Shown here piece by piece: positions 30,428-39,235 of a DNA stretch of 64,000 nucleotides. The DNA comes from Plantibacter sp. Leaf314 (GTDB taxonomy: Bacteria > Actinomycetota > Actinomycetes > Actinomycetales > Microbacteriaceae), in contig NZ_LMOB01000001.1 of NCBI RefSeq assembly GCF_001423185.1, forward strand, positions 248,001 through 312,000, read 5' to 3'. A program made the position numbers and the translations under genes. Numbering within the stretch: position 1 is the stretch's first letter; the number at the start of each line of letters is the position of its first letter. The notes beneath the pieces were generated by a model. It was not told the origin of the DNA and did no database searches. It saw nothing but the letters and a program-made list of their open reading frames with translations.

Positions 30428-30942
30428 GCAGGCTCCTTCACCCAGGCGACGAGCTCGTCGACGATGCCTGAGATGGGTCGGTGCGAGGTGTCGAAGGTGA
30501 CATCCGCGAGTCGTTCGTAGAGGGGGCGGCGTGCTGCGGCGATGCGTGACCAGGCACCGGGATCGTCGCGGAGGAGCGGCCGTTTGTCGAGGTTGGCCCG
30601 TGCCAGCACGGCCTGCTCGGTCACGGTGAGCAGCACGACCCGAGCATCGGAGAGCTCACGCTGTGTGTCCTCGTCGAGGACTGCTCCTCCGCCGAGTGAC
30701 ACGATCGCCGGCTGTGCGAGCGCCGCCGCGACCGCCTCGCGCTCGAGGGCACGGAAGTGCGCTTCACCGTGCTGCTCGAACATCCGTGCAATGGGGCCGT
30801 GCTCGCCGGAGACGACGTTGTCGGTGTCGACGAACGGGAGCCCGAGGCGTTTCGCGAGCTGCTTGCCGACGCGGCTCTTCCCCGAGCCCATCGGTCCGAT
30901 CAGGACGACCGGGAGCCGGAGCCCGTCGGCCTGATCAGGCAT
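30424..30942 (-). CDS. aroK: Shikimate kinase
   Basis: Phosphorylates shikimate with ATP. The 172-residue P-loop kinase has Walker [12 protein letters not shown], the shikimate-binding FVDTDN and FRALERE, GGGAV and the lid arginine in KRPLLRD. ATG 30942 (MPDQADGL) overlaps the aroC stop by 8 bases. The frame continues upstream but that is aroC sequence in another phase. Confidence 0.97.
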   Translation of the reverse strand: MPDQADGLRLPVVLIGPMGSGKSRVGKQLAKRLGLPFVDTDNVVSGEHGPIARMFEQHGEAHFRALEREAVAAALAQPAIVSLGGGAVLDEDTQRELSDARVVLLTVTEQAVLARANLDKRPLLRDDPGAWSRIAAARRPLYERLADVTFDTSHRPISGIVDELVAWVKEPA

Positions 30943-32149
30943 CGGCGCCGGAGGCGTGATCGCCTCGCGTGCGCAGGTTCGACGGGATCGCCGCGAGGTA
31001 TCCGTCGAGGTTGCGCTTCGTCTCGGTGACCGAGTCGCCGCCGAACTTCTCCAGCACCGCCTCGGCGAGGACGAGGGCGACCATGGCCTCGGCCACGACG
31101 CCCGAGGCTGGCACCGCACAGACGTCGGACCGCTGGTGGTGGGCGGTCGCGGCCTCGCTCGTCGCGACGTCGACCGTCCGGAGCGAACGCGGGACCGTCG
31201 CGATGGGCTTCATGCCGGCACGGACACGGAGGACCGTGCCCGTCGTCATGCCGCCCTCGGTGCCACCGGCGCGATCGCTCTGACGCGCGATGCCGTCGGC
31301 CTCCTGGACGAGTTCGTCGTGTGCCGCCGAGCCACGGCGTGTCGTGGTGAGGAAGCCGTCGCCGACCTCGACGCCCTTGATGGCCTGGATGCCCATGAGC
31401 GCGGCCGCGAGCCGGGCGTCGAGCCGACGATCCCAGTGCACGTACGAGCCGAGGCCCGGCGGGAGACCGTAGGCCAGGACCTCGACGATGCCACCGAGGG
31501 TGTCGCCGTCCTTCTTGGCCGCGTCGACCTCGGCGACCATCCGCTCGGACGTGGCGGCGTCGAAGCAGCGCAGCGGATCGGCGTCGAGTGCGTCGACGTC
31601 GGACGGGAGCGGGAGCCGGGCGTTCTCCGGCACGCGGACGGGGCCGATCGACAGGGTGTGGCTGACGAGCGTGATCCCGAGTTCTGCGAGGAAGGACCGC
31701 GCGACGGCGCCGAGGGCGACGCGAGCGGCTGTCTCCCGAGCGCTCGCGCGCTCGAGGACGGGGCGGGCCTCGTCGAAGCCGTACTTCTGCATGCCGGTGA
31801 GATCGGCGTGACCGGGGCGAGGACGGGTGAGGGCTGCGCTGCGACCGCGGGACTTCTCGGAGACCTCGGTCGGCTCGGGGCTCATCACCTCTTCCCACTT
31901 CGGCCACTCGGTGTTGCCGACGCGGATCGCGACCGGGCTACCCATCGAGAAGCCGTGACGGACGCCACCCGAGAGATGCAGCTCGTCCGCCTCGAACTTC
32001 ATGCGGGAGCCGCGGCCGTAGCCGAGCTTGCGGCGGGCGAGGTCGGCACGAATGCCGTCCATGGAGATGGGGACGCCGGACGGGAGTCCCTCGAGGACGG
32101 CGATGAGTTCCGGGCCGTGAGACTCTCCGGCAGTGAGCCAACGAAGCAT
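30935..32149 (-). CDS. aroC: Chorismate synthase
   Basis: Converts EPSP to chorismate with reduced FMN. The 404 residues show the family signatures [34 protein letters not shown], the [14 protein letters not shown] loop and [12 protein letters not shown]. It lies 75 bases after aroE, whereas aroK and aroB after it overlap, so aroC-aroK-aroB form a coupled unit. Confidence 0.98.
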   Translation of the reverse strand: MLRWLTAGESHGPELIAVLEGLPSGVPISMDGIRADLARRKLGYGRGSRMKFEADELHLSGGVRHGFSMGSPVAIRVGNTEWPKWEEVMSPEPTEVSEKSRGRSAALTRPRPGHADLTGMQKYGFDEARPVLERASARETAARVALGAVARSFLAELGITLVSHTLSIGPVRVPENARLPLPSDVDALDADPLRCFDAATSERMVAEVDAAKKDGDTLGGIVEVLAYGLPPGLGSYVHWDRRLDARLAAALMGIQAIKGVEVGDGFLTTTRRGSAAHDELVQEADGIARQSDRAGGTEGGMTTGTVLRVRAGMKPIATVPRSLRTVDVATSEAATAHHQRSDVCAVPASGVVAEAMVALVLAEAVLEKFGGDSVTETKRNLDGYLAAIPSNLRTRGDHASGADA

Positions 32150-32224
32150 GGACCTATCCTTCCACAGAGCCGGGACCCGCCGGTGCGCGGCGGACCGGAC
32201 GCCGGCCGATCGTGGCCCGTTCGG

Positions 32225-33136
32225 TCATCGCGGACGGTGAGATCCGTCGACCGGTGTCCCCGTCGCGTCCAGGTCGACGGCTGCGAGCATGGCGCCGAGG
32301 ACCGCCGGCTCCTCGTCGAGCGGGACCGAGGGATCGCCGTGCACGAAGATCCGCACCTGCAGCAGTGCCTGATGGACGAGCATCGACAAGCCGCTGAGGA
32401 CGGACCCTCCGGCCGCCGACCAGGCCGTCGCGAGCGCACTGGGCCAGGGATCGTACGCGACGTCGAGCAGCAGTCCGCCGGGCGCCAGGGTCAGCACAGG
32501 ACCCGGTTCGGTGAGCGCGCCGCCAGGGAGCGTGCTGATGGCGAGCGGCGCATCGGGCACTCGACCGTCGATCGGTCCTGAACCGAATCGCAGCCCCAGG
32601 TGCTCGGCCAGCGTCTGGAGCGGCTGCGCCTGCGACGGCGTGCGGAGTGCCACGTGCACCTCCTGCGCGCCGAGCTCGGCCACCGCCATGATCGTGGAGG
32701 CTGCCGTCGCTCCCCCGCCGAGCACGACGGCGCCCGTGACCACGTCGACACCCGCCGCGCCGATCGCCCGCACGATCCCGCCGACGTCGGTGTTGAACCC
32801 CTCCACCCGTCGAGCGCCGTCCGCGGTGTACCCGATGCGAACGGTGTTGACGGCTCCCGTCTCGTGGGCCGCACGGTCGGCGTGGTCGACGAGTTCGAGC
32901 GCGCGATGCTTCAACGGCATGGTCAGGGAGAGGCCGCGCCACGCCGGACCGAGGTCGTCCAAGAAGGCGTCGAGCCGGGCGGCGTCGAGCTCGTGCCGAC
33001 CGTAGCTCCAGTCCAGGCCGAGCACCCGGTAGGCGGCTGTGTGCAGGGCCGGTGACTTGGAGTGCTCGATCGGCGACCCGAGCACGGCCAGGCGTGTTCG
33101 GACTGCAGGTCCGTCAGCCGGTTCCGTTCCCCGCAT
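32225..33136 (-). CDS. aroE: Shikimate dehydrogenase
   Basis: NADP-dependent reduction of 3-dehydroshikimate. The 303 residues have the substrate motif LGSPIEHSKSPALH, the catalytic lysine in LTMPLKHRAL, the aspartate in FNTDVGG and the nucleotide loop VVLGGGATAAST (GGGAT form). I choose ATG 33136; an in-frame GTG at 33148 is a possible alternative. It begins 14 bases after the mltG stop. Confidence 0.95.
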   Translation of the reverse strand: MRGTEPADGPAVRTRLAVLGSPIEHSKSPALHTAAYRVLGLDWSYGRHELDAARLDAFLDDLGPAWRGLSLTMPLKHRALELVDHADRAAHETGAVNTVRIGYTADGARRVEGFNTDVGGIVRAIGAAGVDVVTGAVVLGGGATAASTIMAVAELGAQEVHVALRTPSQAQPLQTLAEHLGLRFGSGPIDGRVPDAPLAISTLPGGALTEPGPVLTLAPGGLLLDVAYDPWPSALATAWSAAGGSVLSGLSMLVHQALLQVRIFVHGDPSVPLDEEPAVLGAMLAAVDLDATGTPVDGSHRPR

Positions 33137-33150
33137 GGTGTCCTGCACGG

Positions 33151-34782
33151 CTACTGGTACTCGGGGTGTTCGTCCATCCAGGACAACCACTTGTCGACCG
33201 CTGCCTCGTGCTCCTCCTGGGTGGTGGAGAAGATGGTCTCGCCGGAGTCGAGGTTCCAGGTGACGAAGTAGAGCCAGGGACCCTCCGCCGGGTGCAACGC
33301 CGCGTCGATCGCCAGGTCGCCCGGGTTGGAGATCGGTCGGACGACCATCCCCGGGCGGACGTAGGTGTTGTAGGGGTTCGAGGCGTCCTCGCGCTCGGCG
33401 TCCGTGGTCGAGACGCGGTGCGTGTTCCCCGTGCCGTAGGCCACGGTCGCGTCGGACTGCAACAGGCCGCTCTCCCACTGGGACGGGTCGAGACGGTTGA
33501 GGAAGACGCGCGAGACCTTGTAGTAGTCGTCGCGGAGGCCGGCCTCCTTCTGGATGAGCGAGGCGAGGACGATCGTCTTCCAGCGGTCCTCCGGCTTCAC
33601 GCCGGCGTCGTCGAGGGCCTGGAACGACCGGTTCACGAGGGTCTGCAGGACCGCGTGCGCATCGCCGCCGTCCGGGAGGCTGTACGTGGCCGGGAACAGG
33701 AAGCCCTCGAGGGAGGTCGCCTCGGCGGGCAGGCCGAACGACGCGACGTCGGCGGCCGCGGCCTGCAGCTCCTCCAGTGGGATGCCGGTCCCCTCGGCGA
33801 TGGACGGCAGGGCGTCCTGCTCGGCGGTCCCCTCGGGGATCACGAAGGTGTCCTCCATACGGTTCGCTTCATCGGTCAGCGCCGCGAGGGCGGTTTCGGC
33901 GCTCATCTTGAGCTTCAGCTTGTACGCCCCGGGGAAGAACTCCGGCTGGGTCGGCTGCGCGAGGAGGAGGTCGTAGAAGGCGTCGAACGACTTCGTGACA
34001 CCAGCGTCGTGCAGGTTCGTCGCGATGTCCTCTCCGATGTCGCCCTCATTGATCATCACGACGACCTCGCCGCTCCCGGCGCCTTCGAAGTCGTTGGGCT
34101 CCTCCCAACCGAGCACCTTCCGGATCTGCGGCTCGTAGCTCGTCCAGACGACCGCGGCGCAGGCCGCGAGACCGCCGACGACGACGATCGACACGATGAG
34201 GGCGATGAGTCCGCGACGGCCGCGGCGCCGCTTGGGCGGCTCGCCGCCGGCGAGCGAGCGGCGTCGCCCTCGGTGGATGGGCTGCGCTCCGGCCTCGTCG
34301 GCGGAGTCGTCCTCGGCGAGCAGGTCCTCGAACGCGGGGATGGTGGTCGTCCTGGCCGGCTTCGGCGACGGCTCTTCGATGAGCGAACGGGGCTCGGATG
34401 ATTCGGCGTCGACCGATTCCGGGCCGGCGGGGGTCGAGGTGGGCGACGACGCGGCGGCCGGCGAGGCGTCGGACGATTCGGACGGCACTCGATCGAGCGG
34501 CGTGGTGGCCGCCGTCGCGGAGGGGGCCGTGGGGCCTGGGTTCGCAGCGGAGGCGCTCTGGTTCGCTCCGCCCGGTGCCTCTGCGGCCTCGCGGTCCGCA
34601 GCCTCGGTGAGGTCACCCTGGTCGGCCGGCGCCGATGAGGCGGCAGCCGCTTCGCGTCGCTGGCGGGCCTCTCGACGGGACAACGGTGCCGGCTGCTCGG
34701 GGCCCGCGGCGTTCCGCTCGGACGTGAAAAGGTCCGCCAGCGGGTCGTCTTCTGGGCTGTTCTGAGGTGTCAGATTCGACAC
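33151..34782 (-). CDS. mltG: Endolytic murein transglycosylase MltG (YceG-like)
   Basis: Membrane-bound lytic transglycosylase that cuts nascent peptidoglycan glycan strands. The 543 residues comprise about 190 disordered, Ala/Ser/Pro/Glu-rich cytoplasmic residues, a basic patch (PPKRRRGRRG), one membrane helix (about 192-213), a LysM-like region and the YceG domain. The catalytic glutamate is in LIQKEAGLRDDYYKVSRVFLNRL. GTG 34782 has AGGA about 8 bases upstream; GTG 34788 is possible. The long cytoplasmic head is unlike proteobacterial MltG but common in actinobacteria. Confidence 0.93.
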   Translation of the reverse strand: MSNLTPQNSPEDDPLADLFTSERNAAGPEQPAPLSRREARQRREAAAASSAPADQGDLTEAADREAAEAPGGANQSASAANPGPTAPSATAATTPLDRVPSESSDASPAAASSPTSTPAGPESVDAESSEPRSLIEEPSPKPARTTTIPAFEDLLAEDDSADEAGAQPIHRGRRRSLAGGEPPKRRRGRRGLIALIVSIVVVGGLAACAAVVWTSYEPQIRKVLGWEEPNDFEGAGSGEVVVMINEGDIGEDIATNLHDAGVTKSFDAFYDLLLAQPTQPEFFPGAYKLKLKMSAETALAALTDEANRMEDTFVIPEGTAEQDALPSIAEGTGIPLEELQAAAADVASFGLPAEATSLEGFLFPATYSLPDGGDAHAVLQTLVNRSFQALDDAGVKPEDRWKTIVLASLIQKEAGLRDDYYKVSRVFLNRLDPSQWESGLLQSDATVAYGTGNTHRVSTTDAEREDASNPYNTYVRPGMVVRPISNPGDLAIDAALHPAEGPWLYFVTWNLDSGETIFSTTQEEHEAAVDKWLSWMDEHPEYQ

Positions 34783-34795
34783 AGGCACGTCCTGT

Positions 34796-35263
34796 TCACG
34801 GGTCGACGGGGGTTCCGGGGGGACGCCCCGAACCGCGTTCGGCGTCGAGGGCGTACTGCAAGAGTATGACGGCCGCCACTTGATCGACAATCGAACGCGT
34901 CTGCTTCTGCCGTTTCCCAGCCGAGCGCAAGGCGCTGTGCGCGGTCACCGTCGTCAACCGCTCGTCGACCAATCGGCCTGGGACTCCCGTCAGGGCCACC
35001 AGTCTCGCCGCGAACTCCCGGGCGTCCTGCGTGGACGCGGTGTCCTTGCCCGACAGTGCGATGGGAAGCCCGACGACCAGCTCGACCGCGCCGAGCTCCG
35101 TCGCGATCGCAGCGATCGCCCTGAGGTCGGCGTCGCCTCCGAGGTCGCGCTGAACCGTCTCCACGGGGGTGGCGAGCAGACCGTCGGGGTCGCTCCGCGC
35201 GACCCCGACCCGCGCCTTCCCGACGTCGACGCCGAGGCGGACGCCCCGGCGGAACGCCTCCAC
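34796..35263 (-). CDS. ruvX: Putative pre-16S rRNA nuclease YqgF/RuvX
   Basis: RNase H-fold Holliday junction resolvase-like protein thought to trim the 5' end of 16S rRNA. The 155 residues show the first acidic motif GVRLGVDVGKARVGVA, ELVVGLPIALSGK, VDERLTTVTAH and a final aspartate in RSIVDQVAAV. The start is GTG 35263, one base after the alaS stop; the frame upstream is shadow sequence. It lies between alaS and mltG, its usual position. Confidence 0.94.
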   Translation of the reverse strand: MEAFRRGVRLGVDVGKARVGVARSDPDGLLATPVETVQRDLGGDADLRAIAAIATELGAVELVVGLPIALSGKDTASTQDAREFAARLVALTGVPGRLVDERLTTVTAHSALRSAGKRQKQTRSIVDQVAAVILLQYALDAERGSGRPPGTPVDP

Positions 35264-35264
35264 G

Positions 35265-37919
35265 TCAGCCGATCTCGCGGGCGACGGCCGCGAGCGCATC
35301 GCCCAGCGCGGCGGCGTCGACGCCGCCACCCTGCGCCATGTCGTCCTTGCCGCCACCGTTGCCGCCGAGCACGCCGGCGGCGACCCGCACGAGCGCCCCC
35401 GCCTTGAGCCCTGCGTCGCGAGCACCCTGGTTGGTCGCCACCACGATCGCCGGCTTCCCGGCGACGACGGCGCCGAGCGCGACGACGGCAGGAGCCGTTC
35501 CGAGGCGCTCCCGGAGCTGCGTGACCAGCGTGCGGACGTCGTTCGGCGAACCGAGCTCGCCGAGGTGCTCGGCCACGAGCGACACCGCTCCGACCTGGTG
35601 CGCGGTCTGCACGAGCGCCGGGAGGCGTTCGCTCAGGCCGCGGGCTTCGAAGGCCGCGATCTTCTTCTCAGCGGCCTTGAGATTCGCGACGAGCTCGGAG
35701 ATCCGCTCCGGCAGCTGCTCCTTCGGGGTCTTCAAGCTGCCGGAGAGCTGCGACACGAGTGCCCGCTCAGCGGTGAGGTCACGGAAGGCCTCCAACCCGA
35801 CGAGGGACTCGACACGACGGTTCGTCGAACCGACCGAGGACTCGCTGATCAAGCTGATGAGCCCGATCTCGGCACTGGAGTCGACGTGCGTCCCCGCGCA
35901 GAGTTCGCGAGACCAGGGGCCGCCGATGTCGACGACCCGGACCGTTTCGCCGTACTTCTCGCCGAAGAGCGCCATGGCTCCGAGCGCCTTCGCGTCGTCC
36001 AACGCCATCTCGCGGGTGGACACCTGCAGGTTGTCGCGGATCGCGTTGTTCGAGATCTCCTCGATCTCCGTCTTCGTCGCCGGTGAGAGCGGCTGGTTCC
36101 ACGTGAAGTCGAGCCGCAGGTAGCCGGCCTTGTTCGACGAGCCGGACTGGTGTGCGCTGGAACCGAGGACCTGCCGCAGGGCGGCGTGGATGATGTGCGT
36201 ACCCGAGTGCGCCTGCTGCGCCCCGCGCCGGTAGCTCGCGTCGACGACCGTGGTCGCCGGGGCGTCGAGACCGACCTCGCCCTGGCTCACCTGCACCTTG
36301 TGCGCGATGAGGCCCTTCACGGGCTTCTGGACGTCGAGGACCTCGAGCTCGAACCCGGGACCGACGATCACACCCTGGTCGGCTTCCTGACCGCCGGACT
36401 CGGCGTAGAGGGAGGTCTCCGCGAGGATCACCTCGGCGATGTCTCCGGCGACCGCACGCTGGACGGGGTGTCCGTCGACGATGATCCCGAGGATGCGACT
36501 CTCGGTCTCGAGCTCGGTGTACCCGGTGAACACCGTCTCACCCTTGGCGCGGATGTCGCTGTACACGGAGAGGTCGGCGAGGACGCTCTTCTTCGCCTTC
36601 GCGTCGGCCTTCGCGCGCTGGCGCTGTGCCGTCATGAGGGAGTCGAACGCGCCGCGGTCGACGGAGAGACCCGCCTCCTCCGCGATCTCGAGCGTCAGGT
36701 CGATCGGGAACCCGTAGGTGTCGTGGAGGAGGAAGGCCGAATCCCCGGCGAGTGCCGGCTGACCGGACTCTTTCGTCTTCTCGAGGGCGAGGTCGAGGAT
36801 GGTCGTGCCGCTGGCCAGTGTGCGGAGGAAGGTCTCCTCCTCGGCGTAGGCGCTCTGCGAGATGCGGCCGAAGTCGGCCTCCACCTCGGGGTAGGCCGCC
36901 TTCATGGCGTCGCGAGAGGCGGAGAAGAGCTCGGGGAAGGTGGCCGTGTCGACACCGAGGAGGCGCATGGCACGGACGGTCCGACGCATGAGGCGCCGGA
37001 GGATGTACCCGCGGCCTTCGTTCGACGGGGTGATCCCGTCGCTCATGAGCATGAGCGAGGAGCGCACGTGGTCGGCGATGACCCGCATGCGGACGTCGTC
37101 GTCGTGATCCGCGCCGTATCGACGGCCGCTCAACTCCGCCGCGCGGTCGAGCACGGGCCGGACCTGGTCGATCTCGTACATGTTCTCGACGCCCTGCTTG
37201 AGGAAGGCGACGCGCTCGAGACCCATCCCGGTGTCGATGTTCTTCTTCGGGAGCTCACCGACGATGTCGAAGTCGACCTTGCCGCGCACGTTCTCGATCA
37301 GGTACTGCATGAAGACGAGGTTCCAGATCTCGACGTAGCGGTCGTCGTCCGTCGCGGGACCACCGTCGATGCCGTACTTCGGGCCACGGTCGAAGAAGAT
37401 CTCGGAGCAGGGTCCTGCGGGACCGGGCTGGCCGGTCGACCAGTAATTGGTGTCCTTGTCGAGACGCTGGATCCGGTGCTCCGGCAGGCCCGCGACCCGC
37501 TTCCACAGGTCGATCGCCTCGTCGTCGTCCTTGTAGACGGTGACCCAGAGGTCCTTCTCGTCGAAGGCGAGGCCGCCGCTCGACTCACTGCCGGTCAGGA
37601 GCTCCCAGGCGTAGGTGATCGCCCCCTCCTTGAAGTAGTCGCCGAAGGAGAAGTTGCCGTTCATCTGGAAGAAGGTGCCGTGACGAGGGGTCTTGCCGAC
37701 CTCTTCGATGTCGTTGGTCCTGATGCACTTCTGGACACTCGTCGCACGATCGAACGGCGCTGGGACGACCCCGGTGAGGTACGGCACGAACGGCACCATG
37801 CCCGCGACCGTGAAGAGCAACGACGGGTCGTCGCTGACGAGCGAGGCGGAGGGGACGACGGTGTGCCCCCGATCGCCGAAGAAGGTGAGCCAGCGGGAGC
37901 GGATGTCAGCGGTGTCCAT
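35265..37919 (-). CDS. alaS: Alanyl-tRNA synthetase
   Basis: Charges tRNA-Ala and edits mischarged Ser and Gly. The 884 residues contain the class II aminoacylation domain from the N-terminus (RSRWLTFFGDRGH, GMVPFVPY, RHGTFFQMNGNFSFGDYFK), the editing domain with HSGTHIIHAAL and the zinc-binding CAGTHVDSSAEIG, and the C-terminal DHHA1 oligomerisation domain with a glycine-rich GGNGGGKDDMAQGGG. It is full length, starting at ATG 37919. Confidence 0.98.
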   Translation of the reverse strand: MDTADIRSRWLTFFGDRGHTVVPSASLVSDDPSLLFTVAGMVPFVPYLTGVVPAPFDRATSVQKCIRTNDIEEVGKTPRHGTFFQMNGNFSFGDYFKEGAITYAWELLTGSESSGGLAFDEKDLWVTVYKDDDEAIDLWKRVAGLPEHRIQRLDKDTNYWSTGQPGPAGPCSEIFFDRGPKYGIDGGPATDDDRYVEIWNLVFMQYLIENVRGKVDFDIVGELPKKNIDTGMGLERVAFLKQGVENMYEIDQVRPVLDRAAELSGRRYGADHDDDVRMRVIADHVRSSLMLMSDGITPSNEGRGYILRRLMRRTVRAMRLLGVDTATFPELFSASRDAMKAAYPEVEADFGRISQSAYAEEETFLRTLASGTTILDLALEKTKESGQPALAGDSAFLLHDTYGFPIDLTLEIAEEAGLSVDRGAFDSLMTAQRQRAKADAKAKKSVLADLSVYSDIRAKGETVFTGYTELETESRILGIIVDGHPVQRAVAGDIAEVILAETSLYAESGGQEADQGVIVGPGFELEVLDVQKPVKGLIAHKVQVSQGEVGLDAPATTVVDASYRRGAQQAHSGTHIIHAALRQVLGSSAHQSGSSNKAGYLRLDFTWNQPLSPATKTEIEEISNNAIRDNLQVSTREMALDDAKALGAMALFGEKYGETVRVVDIGGPWSRELCAGTHVDSSAEIGLISLISESSVGSTNRRVESLVGLEAFRDLTAERALVSQLSGSLKTPKEQLPERISELVANLKAAEKKIAAFEARGLSERLPALVQTAHQVGAVSLVAEHLGELGSPNDVRTLVTQLRERLGTAPAVVALGAVVAGKPAIVVATNQGARDAGLKAGALVRVAAGVLGGNGGGKDDMAQGGGVDAAALGDALAAVAREIG

Positions 37920-37990
37920 GGTGTCCGTACGTCAGGGGGTGTGCGTGTCGATGTTCGTGCAGCAGCGGCGGTGCCCGGGTGGGCGGACCG

Positions 37991-38224
37991 TCACGGCTTG
38001 GTGAGGCCTTCGGCAGCGTCCTCGACGCGGGAGACGACGGTCTCCGCCGAGTCGCGCAACTGCGCCTCGCGCTCCTTGTAGGCGTCGCCGACGGTGTCGG
38101 TGAACTCCCTGATGCGGGAGTCGAGCTCGGAGAAGAACCGCTTGCCGGACTGTGTCTTGTTGATCTCGTGGGCGACGACGAAGCCGGCGCCGATACCGAC
38201 GATCAGCCAGAACACGTTCTTCAT
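37991..38224 (-). CDS. Small membrane-anchored hypothetical protein between rpsD and alaS
   Basis: A 77-residue protein with an N-terminal hydrophobic segment (KNVFWLIVGIGAGFVVAHEIN) followed by an amphipathic, charged helix ending in GLTKP. Small proteins of this layout (DUF6167/YtxH-like) commonly sit between rpsD and alaS in actinobacteria; the function is unknown. The start at ATG 38224 is preceded by GAGGAGTCCCC, a good ribosome binding site. It ends 71 bases before alaS. Confidence 0.8.
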   Translation of the reverse strand: MKNVFWLIVGIGAGFVVAHEINKTQSGKRFFSELDSRIREFTDTVGDAYKEREAQLRDSAETVVSRVEDAAEGLTKP

Positions 38225-38321
38225 GGGGACTCCTCATCTGCGGTGCGATCACCCGGGTGTGCTCGGGCGTGCCAAGCAACCATCGTAGTCGAGCCCTGGA
38301 ACCGGATGGCGTCGGTGAACG

Positions 38322-38357
38322 ACGAAGAGGCACCGGCCGGAGCCGATGCCTCTTCGT
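38322..38357 (-). terminator. rpsD: Hairpin terminator after rpsD
   Basis: Perfect 11-bp stem (ACGAAGAGGCA and its complement) enclosing a GC-rich 14-base loop, 27 bases after the rpsD stop. No U-tract. Confidence 0.65.
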
Positions 38358-38383
38358 GGTTCGCCCGGGACCGGGCCGCAGTC

Positions 38384-39013
38384 CTAGCGGGCTGCGTAGT
38401 ACTCGACGACGAGCTGGACCTCGCAGGTCACGGGGATCTCGGCGCGCTTGGGGCGACGCTCGAGCCGTGCCTGGAGCTTGTCGAGCTCGACCGAGAGGTA
38501 CGAGGGCACCTTCGGAAGGACGTCGACGTGGCCGCCGGCTGCAGCGACCTGGAAGGGCTCGGTGCCCTCGGAGCGCGGCTTGACGTGGATGAGCTGACCC
38601 GGCTTCACACGGAACGACGGGCGGTCGACGAGCTGGCCGTCGACCATGATGTGACGGTGCACGACCATCTGGCGGGCCTGAGCCGTGGTGCGGGCGAAGC
38701 CGGCGCGGAGGACGAGCGCGTCGAGACGCGTCTCGAGGATCTCGACGAGGTTCTCACCGGTCAGGCCCTGGGTGCGACGCGCTTCCTGGAAGGCGATCTT
38801 GAGCTGGGCCTCGCGAATGCCGTACTGGGCGCGCAGACGCTGCTTCTCGCGCAGACGGACCGCGTAGTCGCTGTCGGCCTTGCGCTTGGTGCGGCCGTGC
38901 TCACCGGGAGCGTAGGGACGCTTCTCGAGGTACTTGGCAGCCTTCGGGGTGAGGGCGATGCCGAGGGCCCGCGAGAGGCGGGTCTTGCTGCGGGTACGTG
39001 ACTTGGTAGACAC
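38384..39013 (-). CDS. rpsD: 30S ribosomal protein S4
   Basis: Primary 16S rRNA-binding protein that nucleates the 30S body. The 209 residues begin with a basic N-terminus without the zinc-binding cysteines (the C-minus form). The S4 RNA-binding domain reads LDALVLRAGFARTTAQARQMVVHRHIMVDGQLVDRPSF, and the protein ends in the conserved EYYAAR region. It is monocistronic by context: a 222-base gap lies upstream and a hairpin downstream. Confidence 0.98.
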   Translation of the reverse strand: MSTKSRTRSKTRLSRALGIALTPKAAKYLEKRPYAPGEHGRTKRKADSDYAVRLREKQRLRAQYGIREAQLKIAFQEARRTQGLTGENLVEILETRLDALVLRAGFARTTAQARQMVVHRHIMVDGQLVDRPSFRVKPGQLIHVKPRSEGTEPFQVAAAGGHVDVLPKVPSYLSVELDKLQARLERRPKRAEIPVTCEVQLVVEYYAAR

Positions 39014-39194
39014 GGTTTCCTTTCAATGAAGTCTCAAACGATGAATGACCGACGCGAGAACGCGCCGGTGATCCGGAATCACACCGGACAAAGTCAGAGG
39101 GGTCCGCCGGGGCTGTTCGGCTACAGAACACGCCCGTCGAACACGGTGATCGAGCAGCCGCGCAGTCACACCGGTTCTAGGCGGATCAATACTA
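39014..39194 (-). promoter_or_regulatory. rpsD: rpsD promoter and long leader
   Basis: A minus-strand TAGTAT (39189-39194) is a candidate -10 box; no good -35 is seen. It would give a leader of about 170 bases, long for this genome, containing an imperfect inverted repeat (CCGGTGAT against ATCACACCGG, near 39068-39090). S4 autoregulates its operon through mRNA structure in other bacteria, so leader control is possible but unproven here. Confidence 0.35.
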
Positions 39195-39235
39195 GCACGA
39201 GGTGACCTCGGCAGCCGGACGCCGACGCGGGTGGT

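Noticed and set aside
30424..31119. Longer N-terminus for aroK
   Set aside because: Residues before ATG 30942 are the aroC gene read in another phase.
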